From Treponema sp. (GTDB lineage: Bacteria > Spirochaetota > Spirochaetia > Treponematales > Treponemataceae): a stretch of 64,000 nucleotides of DNA. This document shows, piece after piece, positions 16,936 to 25,760 of the stretch. Both the position numbers and the translations under genes were made by a program. Where the stretch lies: positions 1 through 64,000 of the forward strand of contig JAFXWC010000006.1 in NCBI GenBank assembly GCA_017534445.1, given 5' to 3'. Under the pieces are notes generated by a model that saw nothing but the letters and a program-made list of their open reading frames with translations, was not told the DNA's origin and did not search any database. The first letter of the stretch is position 1. The number at the start of each line of letters is the position of its first letter.

Positions 16936-17361
16936 TTATTCCTTACAAATATCTGTCCAAATATCATTTCCCATAAGCCTGTCAATAACATGATTTGAAT
17001 CCCAAACTGCACAACGCTCCAGACCTATGCATTTTTGTTTCGTGGCTTTTCTAATTTCACCCTTATAATATATTTCATAATTATCGGGTTTTATTGGATC
17101 TCTTATATATGTTGGAGGCCCCCATATATCTTCATCATCCTTAAAAGGGTAGTTGCAAACTTTAGGCCAATCACCACAAGTCAAAACATCGTAATAAACC
17201 GCAACAAAGAAATCAATTTCTGAAAAATCAGGATTAGAAATTATTTCCTTAGATCTAAATTTAGAAATTGCCAGACATTCCTTGTACTCCCTTCCGTAAG
17301 CATATTCTCCGTTTGGCAAAGGAATTGCATACACATTTCCTAGTTTTCTTCTTTGGCTCAT
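16936..17361 (-). CDS. Imm26-family immunity protein (probable)
   Basis: A 141-aa soluble protein. The start MSQRRKLGNVYAIPLPNG followed by YAYGREY matches the Imm26 signature (G-D/N-V-[FY]-A-I-P-L, then YGR). The rest, including DWPKVCNYPF and WGPPTYIRDP, resembles the family. Imm26 proteins neutralise nuclease-type polymorphic toxins. GGAGGGAG lies 7 bases before the ATG at 17361. No cognate toxin gene is in the window, so this is probably an orphan immunity gene. AT-rich. Confidence 0.72.
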   Translation of the reverse strand: MSQRRKLGNVYAIPLPNGEYAYGREYKECLAISKFRSKEIISNPDFSEIDFFVAVYYDVLTCGDWPKVCNYPFKDDEDIWGPPTYIRDPIKPDNYEIYYKGEIRKATKQKCIGLERCAVWDSNHVIDRLMGNDIWTDICKE

Positions 17362-17423
17362 TTGCTTACTCCCTCCTTTTAGCTTTTCCTTATACACCCA
17401 TAGACTTCCAATTATGGAAGTAA

Positions 17424-18026
17424 TTATTTATTTCCGTTTTCATCAAATTTTAAAGCTGTATCTAAATTAAGTTCCATAAGCTCTTTTGAGGGAACTGTCT
17501 TTTTACTGGCCGTTTCAATATTGCATTCCTTTGCCCAAAGAAAGGGATATAGCATTATCATTTTGTCAAAACCAACATCTTTGCAATCATTTTTCCAGCT
17601 TTTCCAACGCATCGTGCTGTAAAAACCATCTGTATCGCCTGTCACTGTCCAGCCAATAAATTCAGAATATGTCATATCCATTGGTTCCCATTGAAGGTTA
17701 TCCGGGGCAAAATAGTATATTCTATTGCCATCTGCGGCATTCATAGAAAAAATTCCACCAACAATGTCCTGTCCAACAATAACCATGCCATTTGCCATTT
17801 TGTGTTCAATTTTAAAATTTTGACTCTGTCCATATATACGAATCCAGTTATCCACGCAAATCCCAGAACAATTAATAATAATGGATTCCAATACTTTTTG
17901 ATTTTGTAATCCCAATAGATTAAATTCTTTTTCTCCGTTCAATATATCACCATCAAAAATTTTCACACTTTTTTTTGATTGGCTAATTATATCCAAAATA
18001 TTATTCCATATCGTCTGGTTCTTCAT
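17424..18026 (-). CDS. DUF2625-family protein
   Basis: A 200-aa protein with the DUF2625 pattern: IVGQDIVGGIFSMNAADGNRI, then YYFAPDNLQWEPMDMTYSEF and DGFYSTMRWKSW, ending with LYPFLWAKE. The family is uncharacterised, but members often occur in polymorphic-toxin immunity arrays. No signal peptide. It is 62 bases upstream of the Imm26 gene, same strand, so these two and the membrane gene probably form one unit. AT-rich compared with flanking core genes. Confidence 0.82.
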   Translation of the reverse strand: MKNQTIWNNILDIISQSKKSVKIFDGDILNGEKEFNLLGLQNQKVLESIIINCSGICVDNWIRIYGQSQNFKIEHKMANGMVIVGQDIVGGIFSMNAADGNRIYYFAPDNLQWEPMDMTYSEFIGWTVTGDTDGFYSTMRWKSWKNDCKDVGFDKMIMLYPFLWAKECNIETASKKTVPSKELMELNLDTALKFDENGNK

Positions 18027-18113
18027 AATACAAGCCTCTCTTTTTAATCAGTCATCTCATAATGAAATTTTGTACCATCTGGATAGTTTCGTTACAAACC
18101 TTGTTTCGTATCT

Positions 18114-18297
18114 GGCGGTTACCTGCCCAAAGGCAGGTCGGGCTTTCCGGGGTTCCGCCTTTCGGCTCCATTCCTTCGGAACGGCTGCGCCGCCCCTACA
18201 ATCCCTAACCGGTTGTCTGCAGAAAGGCGATTCCGCAAAGGAAAGACACTTGTTCTCTAACAGTCATGTCGAACTTGATTCGGCATCTGTAGATGTT
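18114..18297 (+). repeat. Interspersed repeat, right copy (~184 bp)
   Basis: Second copy of the 14130-14312 element, same orientation: GGCGGTT, a variable hairpin (ACCTGCC/GGCAGGT), CGGGCTTTCCGGGGTTCCGC, a second variable hairpin (TTCC/GGAA), CCCTAACCGGTTGTCTGCAG and GCATCTGTAGATGTT. Together the copies bracket the immunity/toxin block. With 18298-18429, where no gene is evident, it accounts for the 18027-18429 gap. Confidence 0.88.
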
Positions 18298-18429
18298 GTG
18301 GCTCTTGAATCAACTTTAATGTGCAACAGCGTTTTAAAACTTTCAACATGATAGAATAAATATATGGTTTTGTAAACAAAGAAAGAAATCTATGACAAAG
18401 AATATAGTGATTTTCTCCTTTCGGAGTTC

Positions 18430-18621
18430 ATGCTAGAGCAAATGGAAGTTCAGCATATTTCCGTGCGTGAACTTGCAAAACAGTCTGATGTCTCTCCGAC
18501 TGTGATCCAAAAGCTCCGCTCAAAGGATTCACAGAAAGTGAATCTCACAACTTTTACTTCTGTTCTTCGCTGTCTTGGTTATCAGATTAAGCTAGAAAAA
18601 ATGCCTGCCACCAGAACATAG
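18430..18621 (+). CDS. XRE-type antitoxin-like protein, possibly 5'-truncated
   Basis: A 63-aa helix-turn-helix protein: ISVRELAKQSDVSPTVIQKLRS (HTH), then VNLTTFTSVLRCLGYQIKLEK, the C-terminus typical of orphan HigA-like antitoxins. GGAG lies 3 bases before the ATG. The same reading frame continues upstream with protein-like sequence (YDKEYSDFLLSEF) to a stop at 18373 without a start codon, so the original gene probably began earlier. No toxin gene is adjacent. Confidence 0.7.
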   Translation: MLEQMEVQHISVRELAKQSDVSPTVIQKLRSKDSQKVNLTTFTSVLRCLGYQIKLEKMPATRT

Positions 18622-18736
18622 CATTAACGAAAATAATACTGATGTAAAAAAAAATCCTACCCCATGACATTGTTTGTCATATCTTAAAGAGTATAATAAC
18701 ATTAGAAAATGCAGGTACAGGTGCAACAGATTTTTA

Positions 18737-18765
18737 ATGACAATCTTGCAAACCTGTGTTATACT
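18737..18765 (+). promoter_or_regulatory. Predicted promoter of the two-gene membrane/beta-helix operon
   Basis: ATGACA (18737-18742), 17-bp spacer, TATACT (18760-18765), 22 bases before the ATG at 18788. The leader would be about 15 bases and contains GGGAG. Confidence 0.6.
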
Positions 18766-18787
18766 TTTACTAAAATAGGGAGCATTT

Positions 18788-19993
18788 ATGAATAGGTTTG
18801 ACAAGTTAAGAAATCAGCATGACGAAGCTGTCAATGAATATAAGCAGCGGCTCCAGAAAATTGCGAATGAAGAGGGAAGGGTTGCTGATGTAGCACGTGA
18901 TGCACAAAAAATCATAGATGATATAGATGCGCAATTTGAAAGTGTCACAAAACTCACCAAAACAGATATTGCATTCTTATTTTTGGCTGTTGCATTGCAA
19001 TGTTGCAGGCAATATCTCATAACAGATTTTAAAGACCGGCCAGGTCATGCACAGGCCGCAAAAAAAGTTTTTTTAGAGAAAATAGTTGACTCAAAAGATA
19101 CGGAATTGCGTATAGAAAATGGTTTGGAAGTGCGCCATCATAAGCTATACAATCCATCGCTTGAAGAAGTTTTACTGCATCCGGTTCCTTTTGATACTAC
19201 AAGAGGCAGCAAGGAATTTTGCTCTCCATTCGCTGGGGCTGGTAAATTAGGGCATAGGGCAACAGCTATCGGACATGATCCAATTTTGGGATTGATATTT
19301 GGAACTGCTAACATAGCGACAAGCACTATAACAACATGGGATTTTAGTTCATACCATGTATTCTCTAAAGCAGGAGTTGGTGGTGGTGATTATTTAAAAA
19401 TGAAGGCAAGTACATTAAAAGTTCTAAAATCCACCGAAAATAAACTTTTACACAATATTGGTCCGAATAATGACGGAAGGCTGATAGTTGCCCTTTCTCT
19501 TATCAAGGAAATCGTACACTTGCGTTCTGATGTCCATTCAAAAAATAGTTTACCATTGCCAGTTATTTCTTCTGTTAATCCAAAGCTGGCCTCAAAATTG
19601 GCAGAATATGGATTTGACATGGAGAATTTATTAGTTGTGGGAAGACAAGCCAGTTATGCTTCTTTAATAAATCAAATAATTGCAATGATTCATAGTCTTT
19701 TCTATAAGGAAGAGAAAGATGGGGATTTTAAATGTTATCAAGTTAGGACAAGAAAGATCCTTCTGTATTCAAACTTAATAGCAACCACCAGTAATATATT
19801 GTATGTAGCTATTTCCGCTTATCTTGGGAATACAAATGCAATAAAGAAACTGGATATTGGCGGATTTATGGTGACAATATACAGGCTTATTTCAGATGTT
19901 ATCTTTATAAATAATATCAAAAAAGAATTCCTTGAAAAGGAATTCTATAATAAAGTTATGGGTGACGTTAATCTTATGGAGGAATATAAATGA
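18788..19993 (+). CDS. Unrecognised membrane-associated protein, first gene of a two-gene operon
   Basis: A 401-aa protein I do not recognise. Residues 1-55 are charged and helical, probably a coiled coil (KLRNQHDEAVNEYKQRLQK). Hydrophobic segments follow at about 60-80 (IAFLFLAVALQCC), 165-185 (HDPILGLIFGTANIATS), 290-310 (SLINQIIAMIHSLF) and 323-347 (ILLYSNLIATTSNILYVAIS). A conserved-looking stretch FAGAGKLGHRATAIGHDP precedes the second. There is no signal peptide, so membrane insertion would be internal. GGGAG lies 6 bases before the ATG. Its stop overlaps the start of the beta-helix gene (ATGA). AT-rich and next to an immunity/toxin block, so acquired; a defence or stress role is possible but not shown. 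Confidence 0.75.
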   Translation: MNRFDKLRNQHDEAVNEYKQRLQKIANEEGRVADVARDAQKIIDDIDAQFESVTKLTKTDIAFLFLAVALQCCRQYLITDFKDRPGHAQAAKKVFLEKIVDSKDTELRIENGLEVRHHKLYNPSLEEVLLHPVPFDTTRGSKEFCSPFAGAGKLGHRATAIGHDPILGLIFGTANIATSTITTWDFSSYHVFSKAGVGGGDYLKMKASTLKVLKSTENKLLHNIGPNNDGRLIVALSLIKEIVHLRSDVHSKNSLPLPVISSVNPKLASKLAEYGFDMENLLVVGRQASYASLINQIIAMIHSLFYKEEKDGDFKCYQVRTRKILLYSNLIATTSNILYVAISAYLGNTNAIKKLDIGGFMVTIYRLISDVIFINNIKKEFLEKEFYNKVMGDVNLMEEYK

Positions 19994-21780
19994 GTGTAAA
20001 GGATTATAAGGAAGGAATGGTCGCAGGGGCAAAACCTTTTGAAGAAAAATTTCGTGAAGTCCAGAATTCAAGTATCGCAGCCTTGCAAAAACTGGCAAGT
20101 CAAAATGCAAACGAAGTTGGTGAATTAATCGATATAGCTGAGGAACATGATTATTTGCTTAGCTATAATTGGAAGCAAGAATGTCAATTAGGTTCTCTTG
20201 CGGAAAAATCAATTCTTATCGGCTTTTTAATGGATGCCATAGGCAAAATATCTACCTCCGAACCTGGTGATACTAAAAAGGAATTCTTGAACAAGATATA
20301 CAGATTTTTAAAATTAAATATAGGTGCACTTTTTTCTAAAAAGATTGATATACGTTATCTGAGCAACAATAATGATGTTGCGTTTCAAAAACTGTTGTAT
20401 TTATTAACTTGCATGTATTTTTATATTGGAGATGAAAACTTTTATTTCCTAGATAATAATCGTGATGTCTTTGACTGTTTTAGCGTCAGTCCCAAAGATA
20501 GGGAAGAGATTCAAGGTCTCATAGAAGAAAGAGCTAAGTATTTTGATTTAAACTCTTTGTTCACACCTGATGAAGAAGAGGTCGTGGAAGAAATTACACA
20601 AGAAGAAGATAACACCGTTGGATGCACCCTTCCAGAAAATTTGGAGACAGAGACTTTCACTGAACTTTATTGGACAAAATCTAACAGTGAAGAAACAATT
20701 GAGAACAAAATTGTTGATATAAAAGCCAATTTCCAAGTTGACGGAAAGTTAACTTTTAGAAATTGCAAGATTATCGCCCAAGACTCTTGCCAAATAAATG
20801 TAACAAGTTCGGGATCTCTTGAATTTGATAACTGTGAATTTTCGCAATTGAGACGAACAGAAAGTTATCTTATTGAGTCAAAAGGAAAAATAAATTTTAC
20901 CCACTGTACAGTATACAATTGTTGGAAACTTGCTAGTACTAGTACTAAAAATTTTTTTGTTTTTGGTTCTCTACTTGTAGAGTGTGGTGCTCATTCCAAT
21001 GATGCCAATGATATTGAAATAAGCAAGTCGTTCATAAAATTTGATGATAAATTTGACAAAGTTAATTTGCATGGTTATGGTTGTCTCTTTTTTGGCAAAT
21101 CTTTATCGCTTGTTGACTCTCAAGTTGAAGGAATGCTGCTTGATTTGGGTGAACATGCAATATTTTCTCACATAAAGACTTGTTCTGGATGCAAGTTTAT
21201 CAAATTAAAAAGACTTTTTGAATATGAAGGGCATTGTAACTTATCTAATTGCACTTTTAATGGTTGCGAATGTGTGATTAGCGGAAGTGATATAGATATC
21301 ATTGATTGTCAATTCTATAGTTGTGTGGATGTGCTTATACTTAGTGGTGGTACCGAAAATATAATTAAACGTTGTGTTTTTAAGGACTGTTTTAATAGGA
21401 TTTTGGATGCTTCATTATATAGCGGAGCATTGAAGGTAGAGGAATGTGAGTTTAGAAATATTAAACAACTTTTACCAAAACAGTATTTGCTTAACGTTAC
21501 CCCTTACAATTGTGCAAAATTGAGAATAAAAATAGCACATTGTGTATTTGACAATGTTTCTCTGGCATCGTATGGAGGTATTGTGGGCATTTCTCATTCA
21601 TTTTCAAAAGTAAAGACTTTTTTCGGTGAAATTTCTGAATGCCATTTTGGAGACATAAATAGAGAAACTTCAGATCCTGTTATTCAAGTAAAAGGTTCGT
21701 ATACTGGGGCATTCAATAAAGAACACTCTTATACCGCATATTTTATTCTTAATTGTATGGGTTTGGATGGATTGATGTAA
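19990..21780 (+). CDS. Unrecognised protein with N-terminal helical domain and C-terminal beta-helix
   Basis: A 596-aa protein. Residues 1-190 are helical (KPFEEKFREVQNSSIAALQKLA, SILIGFLMDAIGKI, FQKLLYLLTCMYFYIGDENF); residues 190-240 are an acidic linker (DEEEVVEEITQEED). Residues 240-595 contain irregular repeats of the form (F/L/I)-x-x-C-x-F/V-x-x-C (LTFRNCKII, LEFDNCEFS, CNLSNCTFNGC, IDIIDCQFYSC, CVFKDCF, VEECEFRN), typical of a right-handed parallel beta-helix with an inward cysteine/asparagine ladder. There is no signal peptide, so it is probably cytoplasmic, unlike most pectate-lyase-like helices. Translationally coupled to the membrane protein upstream. Terminator at 21795. Function unknown. 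Confidence 0.78.
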   Translation: MSVKDYKEGMVAGAKPFEEKFREVQNSSIAALQKLASQNANEVGELIDIAEEHDYLLSYNWKQECQLGSLAEKSILIGFLMDAIGKISTSEPGDTKKEFLNKIYRFLKLNIGALFSKKIDIRYLSNNNDVAFQKLLYLLTCMYFYIGDENFYFLDNNRDVFDCFSVSPKDREEIQGLIEERAKYFDLNSLFTPDEEEVVEEITQEEDNTVGCTLPENLETETFTELYWTKSNSEETIENKIVDIKANFQVDGKLTFRNCKIIAQDSCQINVTSSGSLEFDNCEFSQLRRTESYLIESKGKINFTHCTVYNCWKLASTSTKNFFVFGSLLVECGAHSNDANDIEISKSFIKFDDKFDKVNLHGYGCLFFGKSLSLVDSQVEGMLLDLGEHAIFSHIKTCSGCKFIKLKRLFEYEGHCNLSNCTFNGCECVISGSDIDIIDCQFYSCVDVLILSGGTENIIKRCVFKDCFNRILDASLYSGALKVEECEFRNIKQLLPKQYLLNVTPYNCAKLRIKIAHCVFDNVSLASYGGIVGISHSFSKVKTFFGEISECHFGDINRETSDPVIQVKGSYTGAFNKEHSYTAYFILNCMGLDGLM

Positions 21781-21794
21781 GATACCAAAACAAA

Positions 21795-21835
21795 ATCCCC
21801 TGCGCCTGCTAAGCCAGCTCCGCCAGGGGATTTTT
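21795..21835 (+). terminator. Bidirectional terminator between the beta-helix gene and alr
   Basis: An 8-bp perfect stem, ATCCCCTG (21795-21802) with CAGGGGAT (21824-21831), then TTTTT on the plus strand; the minus strand has ATTTTGTTTTGG. It can stop both convergent transcripts. Confidence 0.88.
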
Positions 21836-21849
21836 CAATTCATCCTGTC

Positions 21850-23004
21850 CTAGCTGCGGAATTCGCGTGGAACCCTGCGCGTAAGCACGGTGGTTATTTC
21901 GTAGCTGATTGTTCCCGTAAGCTTTGCAATGTCGTCTGCAGTCTGCAATGCTCCGTCTTCCTTGCAGCCAAAGATTACTGCCTTATCCCAGCGCTGGATT
22001 TCCTTGTTGTCCTTGCCAATGTCCACCATGCACTGGTCCATGCAGATGCGTCCGCGTACGGGGTAGGCCTTTCCGTTGATTGCAACCTTTATTCCATTCT
22101 GGGCAAAGCGGCGCAAGAATCCGTCTCCGTATCCAATAGGGAGCAGGGCTATGTCCGTGTCTTCTTCTGCTATCCAGGTGCGGCCGTAGCCAACGCTCAT
22201 GCCTTTCTTGAATGGGCGTATTGCGCACACTTCGGTTTCCAAAGTCATTACAGGTTTTAGGTTGATTGGAGTTCCTTTCTTTGCAAGGTATTGTGCATTA
22301 ACTTCGTCCGCATCGTAGCCGTAGACTATAATGCCAGGTCTTACCATGCCCATGTGCGTTTCTGGAAGGTCAAGCGTTGCGGCGGAATTTGCGCAGTGGC
22401 ATATTCCCGCGCTAAGGCCAGCTTCCTCTATGCCCCTAATTGCGCTCTTGAATTCTTCAAACTGCTTTTTTGTGTAGTCGCAGTCAGCCTGGGATTTTCC
22501 GTCGCTCGTTGCAAAGTGGGTCATGGTTCCTTCATGAAAAAGAATTCCTGTGTCCGCTATGTGCCTTGCCAAAGATGCCGCGTCCTTTGCGTAGCAGCCT
22601 ATCCTTCCCATGCCTGTGTCCACTGCAAGATGCACCGGGTAGGATTTTTTTCCCTGCCTTAAAGCTTCCTTTGCAAACATGTCAATGTATTCTTCATCAA
22701 AGACAAAGGGGGTAAGGTCTGCCTTTACCGCATCATGAATTTCTTCCGGGCTTGCAAGAGAGAAGAGCAGTATGCGTCCTTTGATTCCGGCTTCCCTAAG
22801 TTCAACTCCTTCTTCCACTGCCGCAACCGCAAGAAATTCAACACCTGCCTCCAGTGCCGCCTTTGCACATTCAATTGAACCGTGTCCGTATGCATCCGCC
22901 TTTACAGGAACGCACATCTTAACGCCAGGTTTTGTAAATCTGCGTATTTCCTTTATGTTGTGCTTAAAATTCTCCAAATGAATTATTGCTTTTGTTGCCC
23001 TCAT
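21850..23004 (-). CDS. alr: Alanine racemase
   Basis: PLP enzyme that makes D-alanine for peptidoglycan. 384 aa, normal for the family. MCVPVKADAYGHG contains the PLP lysine near residue 37; VDTGMGRIGC, HCANSAATLDLPE and GMSVGYGRTW (catalytic tyrosine region) follow; RGRICMDQCMVD is the late barrel/C-terminal domain motif. I chose the ATG at 23004 (GGGTGG 5 bases upstream) over an in-frame GTG at 23013. Not in an operon with other wall genes; flanked by a terminator and an intergenic repeat. Confidence 0.97.
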   Translation of the reverse strand: MRATKAIIHLENFKHNIKEIRRFTKPGVKMCVPVKADAYGHGSIECAKAALEAGVEFLAVAAVEEGVELREAGIKGRILLFSLASPEEIHDAVKADLTPFVFDEEYIDMFAKEALRQGKKSYPVHLAVDTGMGRIGCYAKDAASLARHIADTGILFHEGTMTHFATSDGKSQADCDYTKKQFEEFKSAIRGIEEAGLSAGICHCANSAATLDLPETHMGMVRPGIIVYGYDADEVNAQYLAKKGTPINLKPVMTLETEVCAIRPFKKGMSVGYGRTWIAEEDTDIALLPIGYGDGFLRRFAQNGIKVAINGKAYPVRGRICMDQCMVDIGKDNKEIQRWDKAVIFGCKEDGALQTADDIAKLTGTISYEITTVLTRRVPREFRS

Positions 23005-23042
23005 ATTTTCCACCCGTTTATAAAGTTCTATCCATAAATTAT

Positions 23043-23131
23043 GTCATTGTCGGGCTTGACCCGATAATCTGCTAAGAAGATTGCCGGAACAAGTCCTGCA
23101 ATGGCAGCCCCTGAATCAAGTTCAGGGTGAC
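23043..23131 (+). repeat. Palindromic intergenic repeat (GTCATTG...GGGTGAC)
   Basis: Three nested small palindromes: CGGGCTTGACCCG, GATTGCCGGAACAAGTCCTGCAAT and CCTGAATCAAGTTCAGG. This looks like a short REP/MITE-type intergenic repeat found in many genomes. Only one copy is in the window. It fills most of the 23005-23180 gap. Confidence 0.65.
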
Positions 23132-23180
23132 AGCTATTTGCTATTCGTTATACTACTATCGGAAAAACCGCCGTCGTATA

Positions 23181-24554
23181 TTATTCAAGCTCAAAACTTG
23201 TAAGGTAAAATTCCCTTGTGGCTTTAATCATGTAGTCAACATCCATTGAACCCGCGCTTTCGTAGGGGGAATGCATTGCCCACTGAGCAAGCCCAATGTC
23301 TACGCAAGCAACGGAAACGTTTGCCGCGCTTATGTTGCCAAGCGTTGAGCCTCCTGCCATGTCGCTCCTGTTGGTGAATACCTGGAATGGAACACCAGCC
23401 TTTTTGCACACGCACTCAAAGAATGCCGCACTTACAGCATCGCTTGTGTATTTTTGCGCCGCGTTGAATTTTATTACAGGCCCGCCGTTAACAAATGGCC
23501 TGTTTACAGGGTCTGCCTTGTCCGCATAGTTTGGATGGACCGCATGTGCGTTGTCCGCGCTCACCATGAATGATTTTGCAAGTGCCCTGTAGTAGTTGGA
23601 AGCATCCTTTCCCAAGGCAATGTTTATCCTCTGCAGTGTGTCGTAAAGAAATGTGGATGCCGCACCCTGCCGCGTAAGGCTACCCACCTCTTCGTTGTCA
23701 AACACGCAGTGGACGCAAATGTTTTTTGTGCAAGGCCCATCTTTTACTGCTTCCAAAAATCCGCGGAAGCTTGTCCAGACACATTCAAGGTCGTCAATCT
23801 TGGGGCTTGCAATAAACTCTCCGTCCTTTCCCCAAAAGCTGCCTTTTTCCCTGTTGTACAAAAAGAGGTCCGCGCTAACAATGTCTTTTTGGCTTACCCC
23901 TGCAAAAGAGGCAATTTCATTTAGAAAGGGGTCAGAATCCTCTCCGTCCTTACCCTTGGCCGCCTCTTCCCCAAGTCCGCAAAAAATTGGCAGGAGTTCA
24001 TTCTGCACGTTGAATTTGTGGCCTTCGTTTGCATCACGGTTCATGTGGATTGCAAGGTTTGGAATCATAAGCAGGTCTTTGTCTGCGTTTACAAGATGCT
24101 GCCTTAGGGTTATTTTTCCGCCATCTTCCCCGGCCTTGCAGATAATTCTTCCCGCAACGGAAAGGGGCCTGTCAAACCAGGGGGCGCAAAGCATGCCGCC
24201 GTATTTTTCCACGTTCAGCTTTATGTACTTTCCTTCAGATTTTATGCAGGGATTTTCCTTTATCTTGAATGAAGGGGAATCGCTGTGGCTTGCCGTAAGC
24301 ATAAAGCCTTCAAAGTCTTTTGAATGTGGCAGTGCAAAAGATATTATGGAAGATGAGTTTCTTGCAACAAAATATTTTCCTCCGCACTCAAGCTTCCATT
24401 CTTTTCCTTCCTCAAGCTTTACAAACGATGCTTTCAAAAGCTCGTCCTCAAGATTTTTTATGACGTGGAAGGGGGAAGGGCTCTTTTCTATAAATCCAAG
24501 AAGTTCCCTTGCGGCCTTGTAGTCCTTTTTTTCTTCATCCAATTGTTCGCTCAT
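23181..24554 (-). CDS. M18-family aminopeptidase
   Basis: Zn-dependent aminopeptidase (M18, aspartyl aminopeptidase family) that removes N-terminal residues from cytoplasmic peptides. 457 aa. Metal and catalytic motifs in order: TASHSDSPSFKIKENP (His-Ser-Asp), KIDDLECVWTSF (bridging Asp), FDNEEVGSLTRQGA (Glu-Glu), SADNAHAVHPNY and the C-terminal FTNRSDMAGGSTLGNI. The start MSEQLDEEKKDYKAARELLGF fits family alignments; upstream in-frame sequence is not protein-like. Shine-Dalgarno weak. It is divergent from trpS. Confidence 0.95.
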   Translation of the reverse strand: MSEQLDEEKKDYKAARELLGFIEKSPSPFHVIKNLEDELLKASFVKLEEGKEWKLECGGKYFVARNSSSIISFALPHSKDFEGFMLTASHSDSPSFKIKENPCIKSEGKYIKLNVEKYGGMLCAPWFDRPLSVAGRIICKAGEDGGKITLRQHLVNADKDLLMIPNLAIHMNRDANEGHKFNVQNELLPIFCGLGEEAAKGKDGEDSDPFLNEIASFAGVSQKDIVSADLFLYNREKGSFWGKDGEFIASPKIDDLECVWTSFRGFLEAVKDGPCTKNICVHCVFDNEEVGSLTRQGAASTFLYDTLQRINIALGKDASNYYRALAKSFMVSADNAHAVHPNYADKADPVNRPFVNGGPVIKFNAAQKYTSDAVSAAFFECVCKKAGVPFQVFTNRSDMAGGSTLGNISAANVSVACVDIGLAQWAMHSPYESAGSMDVDYMIKATREFYLTSFELE

Positions 24555-24662
24555 GATTTGCAAGTATATCACTTTTTCCCACTTGTAAAAACCCCTTATT
24601 TGTGTTAAATTCACGCCATCAACATTTGCGCAATCAATATAGCAATATATAAGGAAAATATT

Positions 24663-25757
24663 ATGGCAGATACAGAAGAAGAAAACAAAACCTTTGCAGC
24701 CGCAGTTGAACGCAGTAAAAAGATTGAAGAAGACATCGTAAAGAATCCAAAGAAATACCGTGTGCTTACAGGCGACCGTCCCACGGGAAGGCTCCACATA
24801 GGCCACTACTTTGGTTCCCTGCAGAACCGCGTGCGCCTTAGCAAGATGGGCGTTCCAACAATGGTCCTTATTGCAGACTACCAGGTTCTTACAGACCACG
24901 ATGCCTACAACGAAATAAGCCAGAACACAAAGCAGCTTGTAATTGACTATCTTGCCGCAGGAATTGAGCCTGGCGAGGACGTAATAATCTACCCCCACAG
25001 CTATGTTCCTGAATGCAACCAGCTCATGCTTCCTTTCCTAACACTTGTTTCCCTTGCCGAGCTTGAGCGCAACCCTACCGTAAAAGAAGAAATCCAGAGC
25101 GGACTTGCCAACGGAAAGATGAAGACCGTAAACGCCGGAATGCTTACTTATCCTGTTCACCAGGCATGCGACATTCTTTTCTGCAAGGGAAGCGTTGTTC
25201 CCGCCGGAAAGGATCAGCTTCCCCACATAGAGCTTACAAGGACAATTGCCCGCCGCTTTAACGAAAAGTACTGCAAGAACACGGAGCCTGTTTTCCCGGA
25301 GCCGTCAGTCCTGCTTTCAAAGACGCCAAGCATTCTTGGTCTTGACGGAAGCCAGAAGATGAGCAAGAGCCGCGGAAATGCAATCATGCTTTGCGCTACG
25401 GAAGACGAGACTGCAAAACTCATAAAGAAGGCTAAGACAGACGGAGAGAGGCGCATCACTTTTGATCCCGTGAACCGTCCGGAAGTTGCAAATCTTCTTA
25501 TGCTCATTTCCCTTTGCACAAAGGAAGAGCCTCAGGCAATCGCTGAACGCATTGGAGAAGGCGGTGGCGGTATGCTCAAGAACACCCTTACGGAAGCCCT
25601 TAACGAAGCCTTGCGCCCATTAAGGCAGAAGAGGGCAGAGCTTGAAAAGAACATGGACTACATCAACAGAGTTCTTGAAGACGGTGCCCGCCGTGCCCGC
25701 GAGATAGCCTCCGTTACCCTTGACCAGGTTAGAAAGGCTATGAATATGAAAATTTAG
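24663..25757 (+). CDS. trpS: Tryptophanyl-tRNA synthetase
   Basis: Charges tRNA-Trp. 364 aa, class I synthetase. The HIGH-type motif is GRLHIGHYFGS (about residue 44); the KMSKS loop is GSQKMSKSRGN (about residue 235). DYQVLTDHDAYNEI and DQLPHIELTR are characteristic of TrpRS. There is an N-terminal extension of about 30 residues before YRVLTGDRPTG. AAGGAAA lies 7 bases before the ATG. It has no obvious operon partner. Confidence 0.97.
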   Translation: MADTEEENKTFAAAVERSKKIEEDIVKNPKKYRVLTGDRPTGRLHIGHYFGSLQNRVRLSKMGVPTMVLIADYQVLTDHDAYNEISQNTKQLVIDYLAAGIEPGEDVIIYPHSYVPECNQLMLPFLTLVSLAELERNPTVKEEIQSGLANGKMKTVNAGMLTYPVHQACDILFCKGSVVPAGKDQLPHIELTRTIARRFNEKYCKNTEPVFPEPSVLLSKTPSILGLDGSQKMSKSRGNAIMLCATEDETAKLIKKAKTDGERRITFDPVNRPEVANLLMLISLCTKEEPQAIAERIGEGGGGMLKNTLTEALNEALRPLRQKRAELEKNMDYINRVLEDGARRAREIASVTLDQVRKAMNMKI

Positions 25758-25760
25758 TTT

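Noticed and set aside
22291..22662. Plus-strand open frame opposite alr
   Set aside because: It is the complement of a confident gene with no independent support.
23181..24998. 605-codon version of the M18 aminopeptidase
   Set aside because: The extra 148 residues overlap the divergent trpS gene and do not fit family length.
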